Assembly (NCBI RefSeq): GCF_000003605.2
Contig: NW_003143816.1
Span: forward strand, 36,771 to 77,800
Source: Saccoglossus kowalevskii
Lineage: Eukaryota; Hemichordata; Enteropneusta; Harrimaniidae
Direction: 5' to 3'
Length of the DNA: 41,030 bases
Positions within the stretch are counted from its first letter, which is position 1, and each line of letters starts with the position of its first letter. A model generated the notes under the pieces. The model was given only the letters and a program-made list of their open reading frames with translations, made no database searches and was not told the DNA's origin. Below are positions 1-12,924 of the stretch, one piece after another. The position numbers and the translations under genes are program-made.

Positions 1-2487
1 AATTCCGTGCTTAATATTATACAATTACTTTAGGGTCGACTATCATTGGGGTAGCTGAAAGATTTGTTTAAAAAATGCAAGCTAGACACAGAGAGAAACA
101 CATTCACGAAAAATAAAAAAATAAATGTACAAATAAGACAATTAGGAAAAATTGCATCTCTCACACCTTTCCAGCGACCCCCACCCTCTTGATTTTAGGT
201 ATTTGACCCCTTGACATATCCCAAGAACGAAATACTGAATCGAGTCACCGTGACGGAAACGCCCATATTTTAGTAAATCGATGTTCGAATGTGGATTATT
301 TTTAGTAAATCGAATTTTAATTAACAGATACCCCGAACTTCGAGCTACGGGAAATATGGATGTTTTGTTGTCAGTCCACTTTCAGTAACTCGTTAACCGA
401 ACAGGCATGACACAATTATTCCACCACTTTCTGATTGCTCGTGCATGAGTTCTGTGTTTGACTCGAGAGTAGAGTATTGAACTTGTGGTTAATCCCTTGT
501 AAAAGGTCATATTCATGTCACGAATTTATCGCGGATCGTCATCAATACTAAAAACAAGATGCCATTGACCAAGACATGCACACCGCGTTTTTAATTTTAG
601 TATGAGCTGATATCTAATCAAGAATATCAACGAAAACAACAACAACCTAATTTACCTTTATTGATAAATTGCAAGTTGTCTTCTTTGGTTTTAAATATTT
701 AAAGATAGCGTACTGTGGTATTTGGTGTACTGCATTGACCGATGTGATGATCTACGTCTATATCGCAATGATGCACATGTTTATTTTATTGGTATCGTCA
801 TGTTTTTTTTTGTTTTTTTTTTATAAACAATCACAATAAACGCACAATCAGTGGAGAATCAGTTCATAAACTGTGTACGTGTACATGCGAAACTCATATC
901 CGATGTAAAGATAAAACAGTATATTATCACGGTTAACCGCGATATCATTTTATCATTATACTGATATCACATTGAAACGCAATAACCATCCATCGGAGAG
1001 GGGCGTTAGGGGTAAGCTATATGGTGCCAACCAAATCGGTTAACTTTAGAATGAACTCTGCACGACTTACTAGTATTTAAAAAAGGTCAAACCCTTCCGA
1101 ATAAAAAAATACATGCGATTATTTTGTTAAATAATAACAGTAAGTAGGTTATGCAACTCAAGATTGCAGACAGCATTTATTTTTTAATTTTTTTTTTTTT
1201 TGCTTTTTTGTTTTTGTTTGGAGATTGCTCAGTCCAAATCCTCACAGCACTTTTAGAGGCATAAGTGGGTATCCGTGATTTGTTTTTTCTTCAAGCACAG
1301 TGCCTCCACGGGAAATTAGATCCTTGCATTGTACTGCGTGACAAGATTTGAAAAACAATATGCTCTATGTCAGCTACATTAAATCATTACTCGTAATTCT
1401 ATATAATGGATGTCTAATGAATTCCGGAAACTATGAGGAAATACCAAGCGTTTACTCTGCCCTCGCAATTACGTCGCTGCCTAATGGGGAAGCCATGTTC
1501 GTCGTCCTGGGTAGGCAAGGTCCGTGGTTTTATCAGCTGACATAATACTTGAATGATCACGTGAATTCGAAAACATCTCACGTGTGTTCGTTTGTCTCTT
1601 TCTGTTAGAAATTCGTTCAAATTTTATTTTGGCGTAAGTTCATTCAAATCCCCCTTTCCGATGAAACACTTCACTATGATGATAAAACGCTTATCGAAAC
1701 CAATACGTCACTCAGACGTGGAACTTCAAGCGGCAAAACAAACACTATTTCACAATTGTGATGTTTTTCCCGCATTTTTCTCTCCTTCATCAGGCTTGAT
1801 TTAAAAAAATAAATGGCTAGGTGATTGATTACTGCTCGTGCTGCGAGTAGTGCGTTCGTTTCCACGTATTATCGAATATCGTCTTGAGAAAATCAAAAAC
1901 AACTTTGACATCTTGGCGTATTAAATGATAATTTTTCGACAAATCTATCACATCTGACATAAAGAATGGGGTTTATTTTGTCGAAGATCTATCACGTTGA
2001 AGGCACCGAATGCAATGACGTAAATAATGACCAGACATGTTGTGATGGCGAGGTTGGCATACTAAAGGAGAACACAGTCACCCGTCCTTATAGTCACACT
2101 CAATTTGCGCAATTCAACGTGGAACAGTAATCTCTTAATCACTGTTTGCTTCCCGGTATGTTTTCCCCCAGTTCCTCTGAACTATATAAACCGTTTAACT
2201 ACGTTCAGCTTTTAATCTAGTTTTAATTTACGTCCCCAACTTATATACTAGTAATTACCCCCCCCCCTCCATAATCACAGTCATCTTGTTGGATAACAGA
2301 CTTATTCGAATCATAAGATTGGCAAATGTAATTAATTTAATATATAACCAATATGTATATTTAGTCACTGATTTATTGCAACAACACGTTCCACGTTCCT
2401 GATTAGAACATGGTAATAATTGTGAATAGCTACACGCCATTTTGGCTCAATGCATATATTACCACCATGTAACATTCGTTTTGGTTA
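1..2487. other. Non-genic, CpG-rich DNA
   Basis: No convincing coding region is visible. The open frames here are short and lack recognisable motifs or splice-bounded conservation. The stretch holds a degenerate foldback-element copy (about 228-480), short poly-T runs near 808-822 and 1189-1201, and two E-boxes at 1558 and 1579. CpG is frequent, unlike the downstream MADD introns. Confidence 0.6.
228..480. repeat. Degenerate copy of the foldback element seen at 12208-12683
   Basis: The stretch opens with a variant of the foldback terminus (CGAAATACTGAAT here, CGAGATACTGAAT there). It goes on with ACGCCCATATTTTAGTAAA and then AATTAACAG, followed by GAACTTCGAGCTACG, in the same order as in the intact element (ACGCCCACATTTTAGAAAC, AATTAACAG, GAACCTCGAGTTACG). 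The right end is blurred, so its boundary is approximate. This is similarity by eye, not an alignment score. Confidence 0.45.
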
Positions 2488-2576
2488 TGGGCCCCACGTG
2501 ACATACACAACGTGTGTAAAATACATTGTTTGTCAACACGAAATTCGTGTGCGCGGTGGGCGACGACTCGGCGATT
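2488..2576 (+). mobile_element. Decayed, 5'-truncated copy of the 125-bp TTAA MITE
   Basis: The stretch follows the right two thirds of the intact MITEs at 9304 and 15987: ACAACGTGTGTAAAATACAT, then TTGTTT, then GAAATTCG, ending GGCGACGACTCGGCGA followed by TTTAA. The left terminal repeat is missing. Several substitutions separate it from the two near-identical intact copies, so it is an older insertion. Confidence 0.6.
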
Positions 2577-5500
2577 TAATTTAGCTATAATACATTAATT
2601 TCCTTGTGAGATTACACTCTGTAGAATGACTGTAATTTGAAAGTTAGCAATTAAAACAAATTAACAATTAGCTACGTTTAACTGAAATAATATGCTTGCT
2701 TTGTCAGTAGACCGTACAATGACCAGTATAATATATTATTTTGTTTACAAGCGTAAGAATAAAGTAGTTTCATGCCCGAAGGAAATATTTCTCTCTCATT
2801 TGTATTATACCGCATGAATAATAGCAATAAATCTGTACTTGTTGTTAATAACTGCAGTTCGTTTTCACGGCCCAGCTTAGATTTGTTACTATAGCAATAT
2901 GTGCAATGTTAATATTGCTGCATCATTAATAAATGTGTCTGGAACGAGCCTTGTAATACACAATGACGCACATCACTGGCTTTCTTGCCATGACAACCTG
3001 TTAATTTATAGACTTGATGTTTATGGTTATGCAAAAACAATTTATCAATATATTATTGAATAAAAACGATTGGGCTCCAAGTTAACACCGTGTCAGCTCT
3101 TACATCACCATAAGTTTCGGTGTTGTGACATGTAAATAATTTGTTTATTTGATAGTGGGGCTTCATCATGAAATTATTGATATGCCTTCGCTGCCAAATG
3201 CTAACGGTGCAATATGCAATGTAAGACAAGTGAAAACGTATCCTGATTATATGGGGGGGGTTCAATCGATTCCTCATAGCGCTTCAGTGTATAGATTCGG
3301 TTCTAGTATCTCGCCGCTGCGCTATTGCGACTGTGCTTCTGGAGCCCGGTGAGCCGCTTGTGTTTAATAACAAATATTGCTGAGGGCAGTGTAACAAACC
3401 GTACGGGCATATCACAGTCCCCATAGAAGGATTGTGGGCATATGTATGCGCCGACAGGGACAGAGAATGGAAATCGAGTGTATATAAGATCTGTTCATAA
3501 TGGATTCAATTGGAATCTCTGGTGCAATGATTGTCTCGTGTGCACAACTACCCACCTACATTGTATGAATTACGCAGACTGTAAATGTCCAAATGCAAGG
3601 CCCGTCTCTTGTTGCGTCATCATACTGTGAAATTCATGACGTCAGTCCCACGCGACGTTCTTGGGCAGGAATGAATCCTCGTCTTCGTTTACCATGACGT
3701 CATAATATATTTGTCTTTGGTAACTCAAACAAAAAATGTATGTGCAGCAGTATGTAACTAAATGTTGTTTTCGCTCGCGTGCAAGTAGCTAAAATTGGAT
3801 GATATATAATATGGTTACCTGTCACGCGTTGTTGAAGATTGCAATTAAGAACCCTTGGCCAGAAATGAACTAATTCACACATTTTGTTTTCTATTTTTGA
3901 GTTGGGTGGTCGAGTTGAAGTCCAATAAATCAGTTTTTCAAAATATTTTTCAATAACGAATCAATCAGGCATGCAATTAACTCGATTTAATGAAGAAGCA
4001 ATTGCCGGCAGGAATGTTATACGTTGACGACCTTTCGTGATTTTCTACATATCAGTTAACAGTATTACGAAATGTGTGCGCATGTACCATCATCATCCCC
4101 AATTACTATGTCTGGATAGATAATTGTCAAGAGGGGTGGCCCGGGGACATGTGCATATCACGAAGACACGGAGGCGGAGGCATGGAATTAGTTTTACTGC
4201 GTATCGAATCAGGTATAAACAAGTGAACCATGCAACAACAACTGTGCATGACGCATAGCTCGATGCATTGCCGACCAGACCGGGAACTGAATACTAGTAA
4301 GTGACTAAAGCAAGCATCCACCTTGCGATTTCCCCCCGTAGCGTTAAACCACCGTCCCACAGTAAACCACACCCGGTTAGGAAATACTGTTGCGTCGAGG
4401 TGTCGGTGAATGAGATTAAACCAAACTTTGTCGGCAAATCGAAAATGTTATAAATGCATAATTCATAATCCAAAAACCTGTTTGTTTTTTTCTTCGAAAT
4501 TTAAAACAGCCAATTTATTTGTCAAATTAATTACTGAGTACATGTAATATACAATTAACTTTGTGTGACCAATGTCCATTGTCCATTGCTGGACTGTCAA
4601 TGGGTCGGCTGTATCAGAAGCCATATGCTGCTGGCAAGGACAATAGTAAATTATTCACTTCCGGGAGTTGCATCAATGTCTTAAAATACTTAATTACATG
4701 TACATGGTCATTGTTTCCATGTGCCCGGCTAATTAATTATGTCATTGTAATCACCGATTATTTGCAACAGTTGTGAGCATTGATGATGAGTCGAGTGGTG
4801 TGGGTAGACGGCCACACGGAAAATACAATATGGTGCATAATTATATTGTGTTGTTGTTATTTGTGGTAACCCGTATGAGAATTGCGCGGTTCACCTGCAA
4901 AGTATTGTGGGTAATAGTTCACAAATCCCTCTTATTGTGTGTATAAATTACAATATAGAAGAACCACTGGCACATATATACCATACACGAATATAATTGT
5001 AAGTGATTGACTTCAACATTACTGTAATAGTTCCTCTTTACGTAACAACTTTCAGGTGAATACACCTCAGACCGCATTGCATTCTCTTGTGAATGTTAGA
5101 TGCACGTCTATTGTCAATATTACGCCACTATCTGGTCCGTAGATAGCTGGGTGCGCGAGAATTTTAAAAAGCACTGCATTTCACGCGTTATTTTAGAAAT
5201 CTAAAGCTCACTCTTGAATATATCCCCCGCCCCTGCTTAAATGAAAAAAAAGAAAGCTACATCACTGATTACCCATTCTCGCCCTGGCATTGTAATTACT
5301 CAATTTGATTGCCTATCACGCAAGGCGACAATGTAACATACTGTCGTCTCCATGTCTACGAGTAATACCTTTGCATAAGTCACTTACACACACTTGTTGC
5401 TATTTGAAGTCTGCACGGTCACGTCTTCCCCATATGAAATGCGAAATTACGAGCACACTGCAGGATTTTGCGGCTGTCATTAAGCTGACTTGATTGTCTG

Positions 5501-8093
5501 ATTGCGTATTGGCATTGCAATACTCGGAAGGAATATTCCGATTGGGCCTGACAAAAATAAGAGCATAATTAACAACAACCTTTTATTTATATCAAATCAG
5601 ATTTTTTCCTTTTATTTGAAATATATTGTTATACTGTAACACAATATGTGTGACTCACTATATAGTATTGAAAGGCATGTACGTCGGTCGGTGAAAATAA
5701 TATGTAAATTACACAAATGAACATGCGCTATGAATTGCATGTACGTACTATTATTTCATCAAACGATTACATTGTAGGCGGCTAAAATCACGTGTTTAAA
5801 TCCACATAAATCACTATCCATTGAGTGTCAACATTCAATATCGGTCAAATATGATACAAAGTATTCAAAATTATCCATATTCACGTGAAATTGTGGTCGT
5901 ATCGTCATACAAAATATTTTAATTATTACTCTCTTTTTGATGTTAGACTCTCTTCGCATCATTTATCACAAACTCACGTTATTTACTTTAAAATGCCATA
6001 GTTATCACACAGCGAGCCGTAGTAGTCACGCGGCGCCTTTTCAATTTTTCTGTAAATGTATTTTACAGGCGTTTATTTCTCGCGATAATTGTAATGTGGT
6101 GTTTTAAACGGCAATTTTCACCACGCTGTTACTCGTAGCATGGTTTAAAATGACCATGACCCACGCAACATACAGGAACCTGGCCATGGCCAATTTATTA
6201 TTGTATGAAGTATCGTGCCCTCTCATGTCTCTTCGCATAATCTCGTGATTTACCCGCCTGCTCGGAAGATATTATATTGTTACCGTAGCATTCCAATATA
6301 GGGACCCAAAAATACAAAAAAACAAATCAGAAAGAACAAAATTAAATTAGGTATTCCAGGTGCGTTCATAGTAAAATAAGAACCGTATACAGGTCCGAGA
6401 ACCAGCATTACACCATTTTAGGTACACCGAGCCGTAGCTAAAATGTAAACATCTCGTAATCTTGTATAATATTACATATCGACAGATTTGACACACATGG
6501 CTATTAAAACATTTTTATTTCCTTTTCCAATATTTTGGCAGAAACTAGATGCAAAAAGTAACGAGTCTGTTAACTGGTGCTGTTTTCGTTATTCTGAAAT
6601 CCGACTTTCTGTTTCTTCCGTAGTGTAGTGTCCACAATTTGATTTCGTTTTCTTATAATTAAACTATTTAACTCGTTTCTCGAATGTTACCGGTTTAGCA
6701 CGAATACTAAAGAACGTCACTCGTATATGATGAATATATGCAAAATTAGCATTGGTCACAGAAATCCTTTGGCCACTCACAACGACGTTAACAATATAAC
6801 GTTGATCAGACTGGTATTATACATACAATATACATGGACAGAATATGCTATGTTTTCACCTGTCAGGCAAACAAACATGAGATACTCCATTGCCACATTC
6901 GTCTAAATTCGATACACAAAATACCAAACAGAGCGTCATGAATGAATGTAACCTCTTGGTGTACCCATGTCTTCACCAATCAGTCAGCGAACGTCATCTG
7001 CGTCACCCTGGGAAGATTTCCCTTTAAGCTGAATACCGTACATATCAATTTAACGGACTCGTAAAGGTTAAAACCGCGCAAATATCGGTAAACTGCATAT
7101 TTGTATCAATATAATCCAGCATTACGGTCACACTATTTTATATCAATGTTTTAAGCATGCTTTCGCGTGACGTCACGTTGATACCTGGTTGTCTGTGACC
7201 CGCGTATATACAAAACTAGTACTTGAAATAGACACAAACCATCTTTTCAAGTTTAGATACTAGTATAATAAAGAATATTTGTTAACTTGTCCACTTTCTA
7301 TGGAATTTGGCCGATGTATTTAATTAATATATGAATGGAAAATATATTAAATATTTACGTTTGAATATGCGTGATACTATGTTATTGAATGTGATTTCAC
7401 TTTGAATATTTTTTAATTTAAATTTGAATATTTATATCATTAAATCGTAATTGAACCTCTTGTTGATCACGTGTTGGTCACGTGTACTAGACCGAAATGA
7501 ATTAATTAGTTCATAAGACGTCTTGTTTTGAAAGCAGGTAGAAAGTAATATGATGATTTTTGGGGAGCCGCCGACGAGCTAACTAATAAGTTCAAGTTTT
7601 CACAAACATAACTGTTTTGTTTGTATGAAATTGGCAAAATATACATTGATATACATTGTACACAATGGACAGTTCTTTCTAGGGTTTGATAACGAGGTTT
7701 CACACCACAATTAATATTTCCGTAAAATTAGACACCAGAATAACCGAGCCTCAGATTTGTGAGTGAAATTTTCGAGAAAATCAACCAATTTTGTCTGACA
7801 CCTTTAGAGAGACACCTTTTCCAATATTCCTTGTACATGTACCAGTTTGGGTTAATCGGTTTCAATGTTGGGACTTTCAATTCATGTGATGATGATGCTC
7901 ACTATTTAATTTTTAAAAAAATCTAGTCAAACAACTCTTTTAAATTTGTTCAAATTTGGGGTACTTGAATCAATTGGCTTTAAGTGTAAAATGCTTTTAG
8001 TTTTTAAACTGTTCTCTTTAAGAATGCAACGCGCACTTCACGCAATATCATGTTCCTGTCAACCCTTCACAGCCGATTTTTAGCTATTCAAAA
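2577..8093. other. Non-genic DNA, no gene seen
   Basis: Only short, motif-free open frames are present; none shows a recognisable domain or a convincing splice-site pair. The stretch contains three exact TGACGTCA octamers (3637, 3695, 7168) and E-boxes at 5789, 5882, 7468 and 7479. I saw no tRNA-like or rRNA sequence. Confidence 0.55.
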
Positions 8094-8290
8094 GACATCT
8101 CAATGAAACTTGGCGCATAGGTGATATTAAGGCGTATTCAGTTTGAAGATGAATTCTGTGCATATTTATTAACTCATTTACATATATTAGCCGTGATTAG
8201 CTGCTCCACATATACCTCAAGAACCGATTTACATATTTAAATGAAACTTTGGCGTTCTGAGATCACTCAACAGACCACAGACAATATATG
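8094..8290 (+). repeat. Degenerate fragment of the 'GAAACTTGG' tandem-repeat element
   Basis: About two decayed units are visible. CAATGAAACTTGGCGCATAG is followed by a TTAACTCATTTACATATATT stretch, then GATTAGCTGCTCCA, CTCAAGAACC and ATGAAACTTTGGCG. The order (AAACTTGG core, ATTA-rich spacer, AGCTG-TCCA, CAAGAACC, next core) is that of the intact array at 22448-24158. No terminal repeats are seen. Confidence 0.5.
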
Positions 8291-9303
8291 TAATATATTG
8301 ATGTTCAGAAGGAGAAAGAAAACATAATTATTCACTCTATGTACTGTGTGTTAATTTTACTAAAATATTCCATGCAGTCGACAGCGGGCACGTGTTCCTT
8401 GCCGCCAAAATGAAACGTCTTGTTAACCAACAAACAACCCACACTCACCACGGACGTTATCCAATGTATGTGTTTTGTGGTGCGTTCGGTAGCAGCATTA
8501 AGGAGCAGATTACAAGTACATCATCGACTATATTTGCCAAACACTAAATATAGCACACGAAGGCTACAAATCAGGCTCAACCGATAAAGGAATCCATTTA
8601 AAGAATCGTGTTATTTCCATTACCTTGTAAATCACATCCACCTCCCGACCTAAAACACCAGTTACAGTTACAATATTGCCACGGCAGACAGCGCTTGGAG
8701 TGTTATCAATAACGTGCCAGACAACAGCGGTTACTAAGGTTCAATGCTTTGAATACCCAAATACTTAATTAGTGCGTGTACATATAGGCAGGTCAGTAGA
8801 CTGAGCACTGAACATGCATGATATTGCACGTAAATTGCGATGTCCTATTTTAACATTTGTTTCTATCTCTGCATGGGTGAAATGAATACTTGTCACCACA
8901 TACTGCCGTATGCAACCAAACACATAGAATATACGGTTGTGTGCGCGCTATAAGACATTTGTATTTAACATTATTTTTTGACGGATACCCACAGATCCAT
9001 GCATTATTGACGCTATTTGTGGTATTCGTGCTCACTAAACATCGAATTACGCCACTATATGCATTATGTCGCCAATACTAACAAATACTAAAAAAATAAA
9101 TTTGTGTTTCAAATGATATACGGCTTGTAGCATAAATGCATTATTACACAGAACAATAAAGTCAAACCGCATGTCATGTACAAATACATGCTATTCCTCG
9201 TTGTGTACTGGCGTAAAACACGCGCGCGCGTTCACGTACGCGCGTGTGACCGAGTGCAGTACAGGACGTCATTACATTTATCTTCAAATCATCAAACATG
9301 TAA
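8291..9303. other. Non-genic DNA, no gene seen
   Basis: No coding signal or RNA gene is recognised. One E-box lies at 8389. Open frames around 8850-9080 overlap each other on opposite strands and have no conserved motif. Confidence 0.5.
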
Positions 9304-9428
9304 AGGGCGGCAGTCGTCGTGCCGCGTCCTGTTCGATATGGGACTCATAGCGACGTATACAACGCGTGTAAAATACATTGTTTATTTACATGAAATTCGA
9401 ACACGCGCTGCGCGACGACCACTGCGCT
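9304..9428 (+). mobile_element. 125-bp TTAA-flanked MITE, intact copy 1
   Basis: The element begins AGGGCGGCAGTCGTCGTGCC and ends GCGCGACGACCACTGCGCT, imperfect terminal inverted repeats of roughly 22 bp. It is flanked by GTAA (9300-9303, a decayed TTAA) and TTAA (9429-9432). It has the same length as, and is nearly identical to, the copy at 15987-16111, so both moved recently. There is no coding capacity. A TTAA target duplication is typical of piggyBac-type transposases, but the terminal bases do not match the best known piggyBac ends, so the superfamily is unproven. Confidence 0.85.
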
Positions 9429-10651
9429 TTAACATATGGATCAATCGAAGTACAAATTAACAAGCTGCAAAATATTCGTAGCAAACGTACAATACGAGAT
9501 CAAATCGTCTGTATTCCATTTGAACCGATGTTGTATGTAACTACTGATGGGGGTTTCGCATCTCCAGGGCATTAGGTATGACGACAAATCGTGTATACAC
9601 ATAATTTAATTTCGTGTTCTACAATACTTGAGAGAGTGCAGCATAGAATCGTGTCTTACTTTTCCTCATTATACCCTACTTTCTAACAGGTGTGCCACTA
9701 ATCACATTTGCCAACTCTCTGACACTCCAACATTTAATTGCTTTCAAGGAAATACAAACGCTCGTGGGCAAGCGCGGGTCGTTCCAAACAGATTTCAGTG
9801 ATAACAAGTAATCTGAAATACAGGTGTTAGAGAATACTGACGAAAATAAGAAAGACTTATTTCACGTTCAAATTCATTCTATGCCACTTTGCAGTCAGTC
9901 AAACCTGTGTATAGCGACCGCCCAAAAGACATACATTTGACATATTATTTGTCCTGAAAATAATGAGATGGTACTGATTTGTAACAACACCAAAAAAAAC
10001 AAAACAAAAAAACATTTATTTGAGTTAATCAATATAAAAATCAAATAAGTGTTACGAACGGGCCATTAATTATTATTTTGGCCTCTAAACAAAGACAAAT
10101 TAGCAAAAATATTGTGGTCACTGTAGGCAGGTGGTCTTCGTTATATAGAGGTGGCCACTGACACAGGTTTGACTGTGACGATAATGTGTGTTTATGCCAT
10201 CTTAGACGCCACGCAGTGGGACAAGACAAATTTCACTATTCTACATGTTTGTAGCACAGCTTGCCTCCTCGGGTTCACGGTCATTGCGTTGATGGCATTT
10301 ATGACACTGTCAAATGACCGAAGACTATCGTGGTCATATTTTCAATAACACTAACGGCAGGGTACATACAAGCTATGCAAGGCACATACAGTATGTAGAC
10401 ATTGAAATACCCTTCGTGTGTGTGTTTTTTTTTTGTTCACGTTCTGTCTGAAATATAATTCCCTTTACCATTACTGTGGTATACACGCTTGGATATCAGA
10501 GACGAGTTTTCTTATCTGGGATGAGTAATAAAAATCCGGCTTTATGCTTTCAAATAAGACAAGTCACAATAAAATAGACTCAAGCATGCTTTAGCCCGTA
10601 GGTATTGATCTGTCCTTGTTTAATGTACTACATGTATTAATTCCAATAATG

Positions 10652-10665
10652 CCGCCTGGGGGCAG
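10652..10665 (+). promoter_or_regulatory. CTCF-like site
   Basis: CCGCCTGGGGGCAG differs from the bilaterian CTCF core (CCRSYAGRKGGCRS) mainly at the central A. The G-rich block GGGGGCAG is unusual in this AT-rich stretch. Occupancy cannot be judged from sequence. Confidence 0.35.
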
Positions 10666-11656
10666 TAGATTACTAATGCATTTAGCGCGATGGCGTGGCC
10701 ATGATCTTCCGATAAAACAGCGTTCACCCTATTTTGTGAACATTACATCTAGTACATTATACGATTATACGTCGTGAATTATAACTAATGGTTGATGCAT
10801 GCATCACGTGGGTCCTGTTCGTTGTAGTACTGTCAGGATATACGAAGGTATCTAGTAATTCTCAGCAGTCAGACCCCCCGTCGTTCGACAAGATAAAGGT
10901 CAATTGTATATCTCAGCTTATAAGACTTAGAGTATTTAGTTGTACAGCTCACACAATAATCAGCAATGTTGGCTACACAGTATTATTTATAATTTCCCAT
11001 GGACTGTGGCTACTATCAGAGCAAACTCCTTGAGGGGGTATATGTACCGTTAATTTACATTGTAACGCCGATTTGGCACCTAGTTGAAGAAGTGTCATAG
11101 CAAACGAAGAATTAATAATTAACTATACGTCTTTTAAACTTAATCAATTCATTATACTGCTGATATATTAGTGCGGAGAATTCAATAATCGAAGTGTACT
11201 ATGTCACATCTGACATTTCTCAATGAATTGATTTCATTGTTTTAAAATTTCAAACTCATGAACAAAATGTTTCCAATTCTATAAAGCGAAGGAGGGGTTG
11301 TTTGCTGTTAACTTTGTCCTTATGCTGTCAACAGTACGCCAATCTTCAGGAATGAATCATGGCTTCAACGCCGAAGGTTATAATTAAAAAAAATGTATCA
11401 TTTATATTAAATATTAATATGATATGTAACATCATGTATCAACGTTTCCACAAACAAATGACGTCATCTTGAGAATGCTTACATTGTTCTGCTTTCGGAA
11501 CTGGTTACCTATTTCGATATTTTGCTGATACAGTGCTAGAATAATATGTTACGAACTTGAAGTTAGGGAGATGGATTTTTTTTAACATTAAATACACGCC
11601 TTAATATTATTTATTTTGACAGTACATGGGTTTACATATTTAGCCACCCTCCCATG

Positions 11657-11668
11657 CCACTAGATGGC
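11657..11668 (+). promoter_or_regulatory. CTCF-like core
   Basis: CCACTAGATGGC matches the first 12 positions of the CTCF core consensus CCASYAGRKGGC exactly. The last two consensus positions are not matched. It has the same orientation as the sites at 10652 and 13192. Confidence 0.4.
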
Positions 11669-12200
11669 CTCTATATGGGCCTCTGTTATAATATCAACCA
11701 ACATAAATTAATTCTCGATCAGAAATATAAAAGTTTTCAAATTGTGGTTACTAAAACTCCGGGTATAGCGTACGTAAAAGATAATAGAGAGTGCCATACT
11801 GTCAGTCAATAAGACTGTCCCCTAAACGGGGGAGGGGGAATTGGGTACATGAATTCACCTAATTTGATTATTCGTCAAATTGCAACGGATCTGAAATCCA
11901 ATTTTCTACACATCAGCGTAACACGATGTTTGAGGTTGTATGCCACTGAACCGCAAATCAGCTTGTGCAATGTACACGTTTTTAATAGGTATGTCATGCC
12001 AAAGATGACGTCATTGTGCTCGTTTTTACAGACATTTGGGCGCCATAATGACTGTCTCGAGAGTACTTTGCAACAGTTTACCGGATCGCTCCAGGTGATG
12101 CTTCATGGGCACGTGGCCAATCAACGCGTCATATAACGATTGCGACCTTGTCTTAACTGACTGCTAACACGCCGTCGATTCACTTTTTCTCCCCCACAGG

Positions 12201-12690
12201 ACTCAAACGAGATGCTGAATTGTCCGAGTTAAGGACATTGAGTTACCAACATCGAGTTACGAAAATAACGAGTTGCACGAATGACCACGCCCACATTTTA
12301 GAAACCACGCCCACTTTTAAGAAACCACGCCCAAATTGTAACTCGATGTTCAATTAACAGTCAACAGAACCTCGAGTTACGATTAACATAAATTGTTACT
12401 GTTGTTTAACGCTTTCTATCATAATAAACTGGTCACCAAATTTAACAACTGTTTCTAGCCTTTACACTCAAGTCTGAATGAGCATAGACAAGCCTCAATA
12501 GGTTTCGTTTATATACAGCGCCACCAGTGGCTGTTCCCGACTCCATGCGTCGAGGTCTCGCAAAAGTGGACGTGGTTTTACCGGGGTTTTTAAAATATGG
12601 GCGTGGTCATGTTTATAACTCGTTGTTTTCGTAACCCGATGTTCGTAACTTGATGCCCGTAACTCGAACAATTCAGTATCTCGACTCAAA
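12201..12690. mobile_element. Foldback DNA element with ~105-bp terminal inverted repeats and 7-bp target duplication
   Basis: The element body is 12208-12683 (476 bp), flanked on both sides by the direct repeat ACTCAAA (12201-12207 and 12684-12690). The left end CGAGATGCTGAATTG and the right end, read on the minus strand, CGAGATACTGAATTG, begin inverted repeats of about 100 bp. These repeats contain several XXCGAGTTACG-like segments and copies of ACCACGCCCA. No transposase is encoded. If the duplication is read as 8 bp (GACTCAAA) it would fit hAT; as 7 bp the superfamily is open. A decayed relative lies at 228-480. Confidence 0.8.
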
Positions 12691-12825
12691 CCATATGTAA
12701 ATATTCATTTCATAATTTACTAGTAGTTTTTGGCTGGAATTCAACTTATCTGTTGTCACTACGTGTTGTAAATGTTTTAATCACTGACATTCCTAATTTG
12801 TGTATCAGTTTATTATCTCCTTCTA

Positions 12826-12924
12826 TAAGCTAATTTCGTGTAAACAAATAATTTAATTTACACGCGTTGTAAACGTCGCAGGGGACCCACAAAATACACG
12901 ACGCGGCGCGACGACTCTGGCGCT
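12826..12924 (-). mobile_element. Decayed TTAA MITE in reverse orientation
   Basis: Read on the minus strand, the stretch starts AGCGCCAGAGTCGTCGCGCC and continues with GCGACGTTTACAACGCGTGT and a GTTTACACGAAATT segment. This follows the intact MITE order. The outer flank reads TTAG in place of TTAA, and the far end is missing. Confidence 0.55.

Larger units (their letters stand above)
9429..12200. other. Non-genic DNA, no gene seen
   Basis: There are scattered short open frames (for example 10151-10348, 10788-11033 and 11849-12136) with no recognisable domain. The stretch contains two CTCF-like sites, CRE octamers at 11459 and 12006, and E-boxes at 10805 and 12110. No RNA gene is recognised. 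Confidence 0.5.

Noticed and set aside
12512-12535. Additional CTCF-like site in the foldback element interior
   Set aside because: GCCACCAGTGGC is a short palindrome and mismatches the CTCF core at the R and final positions.
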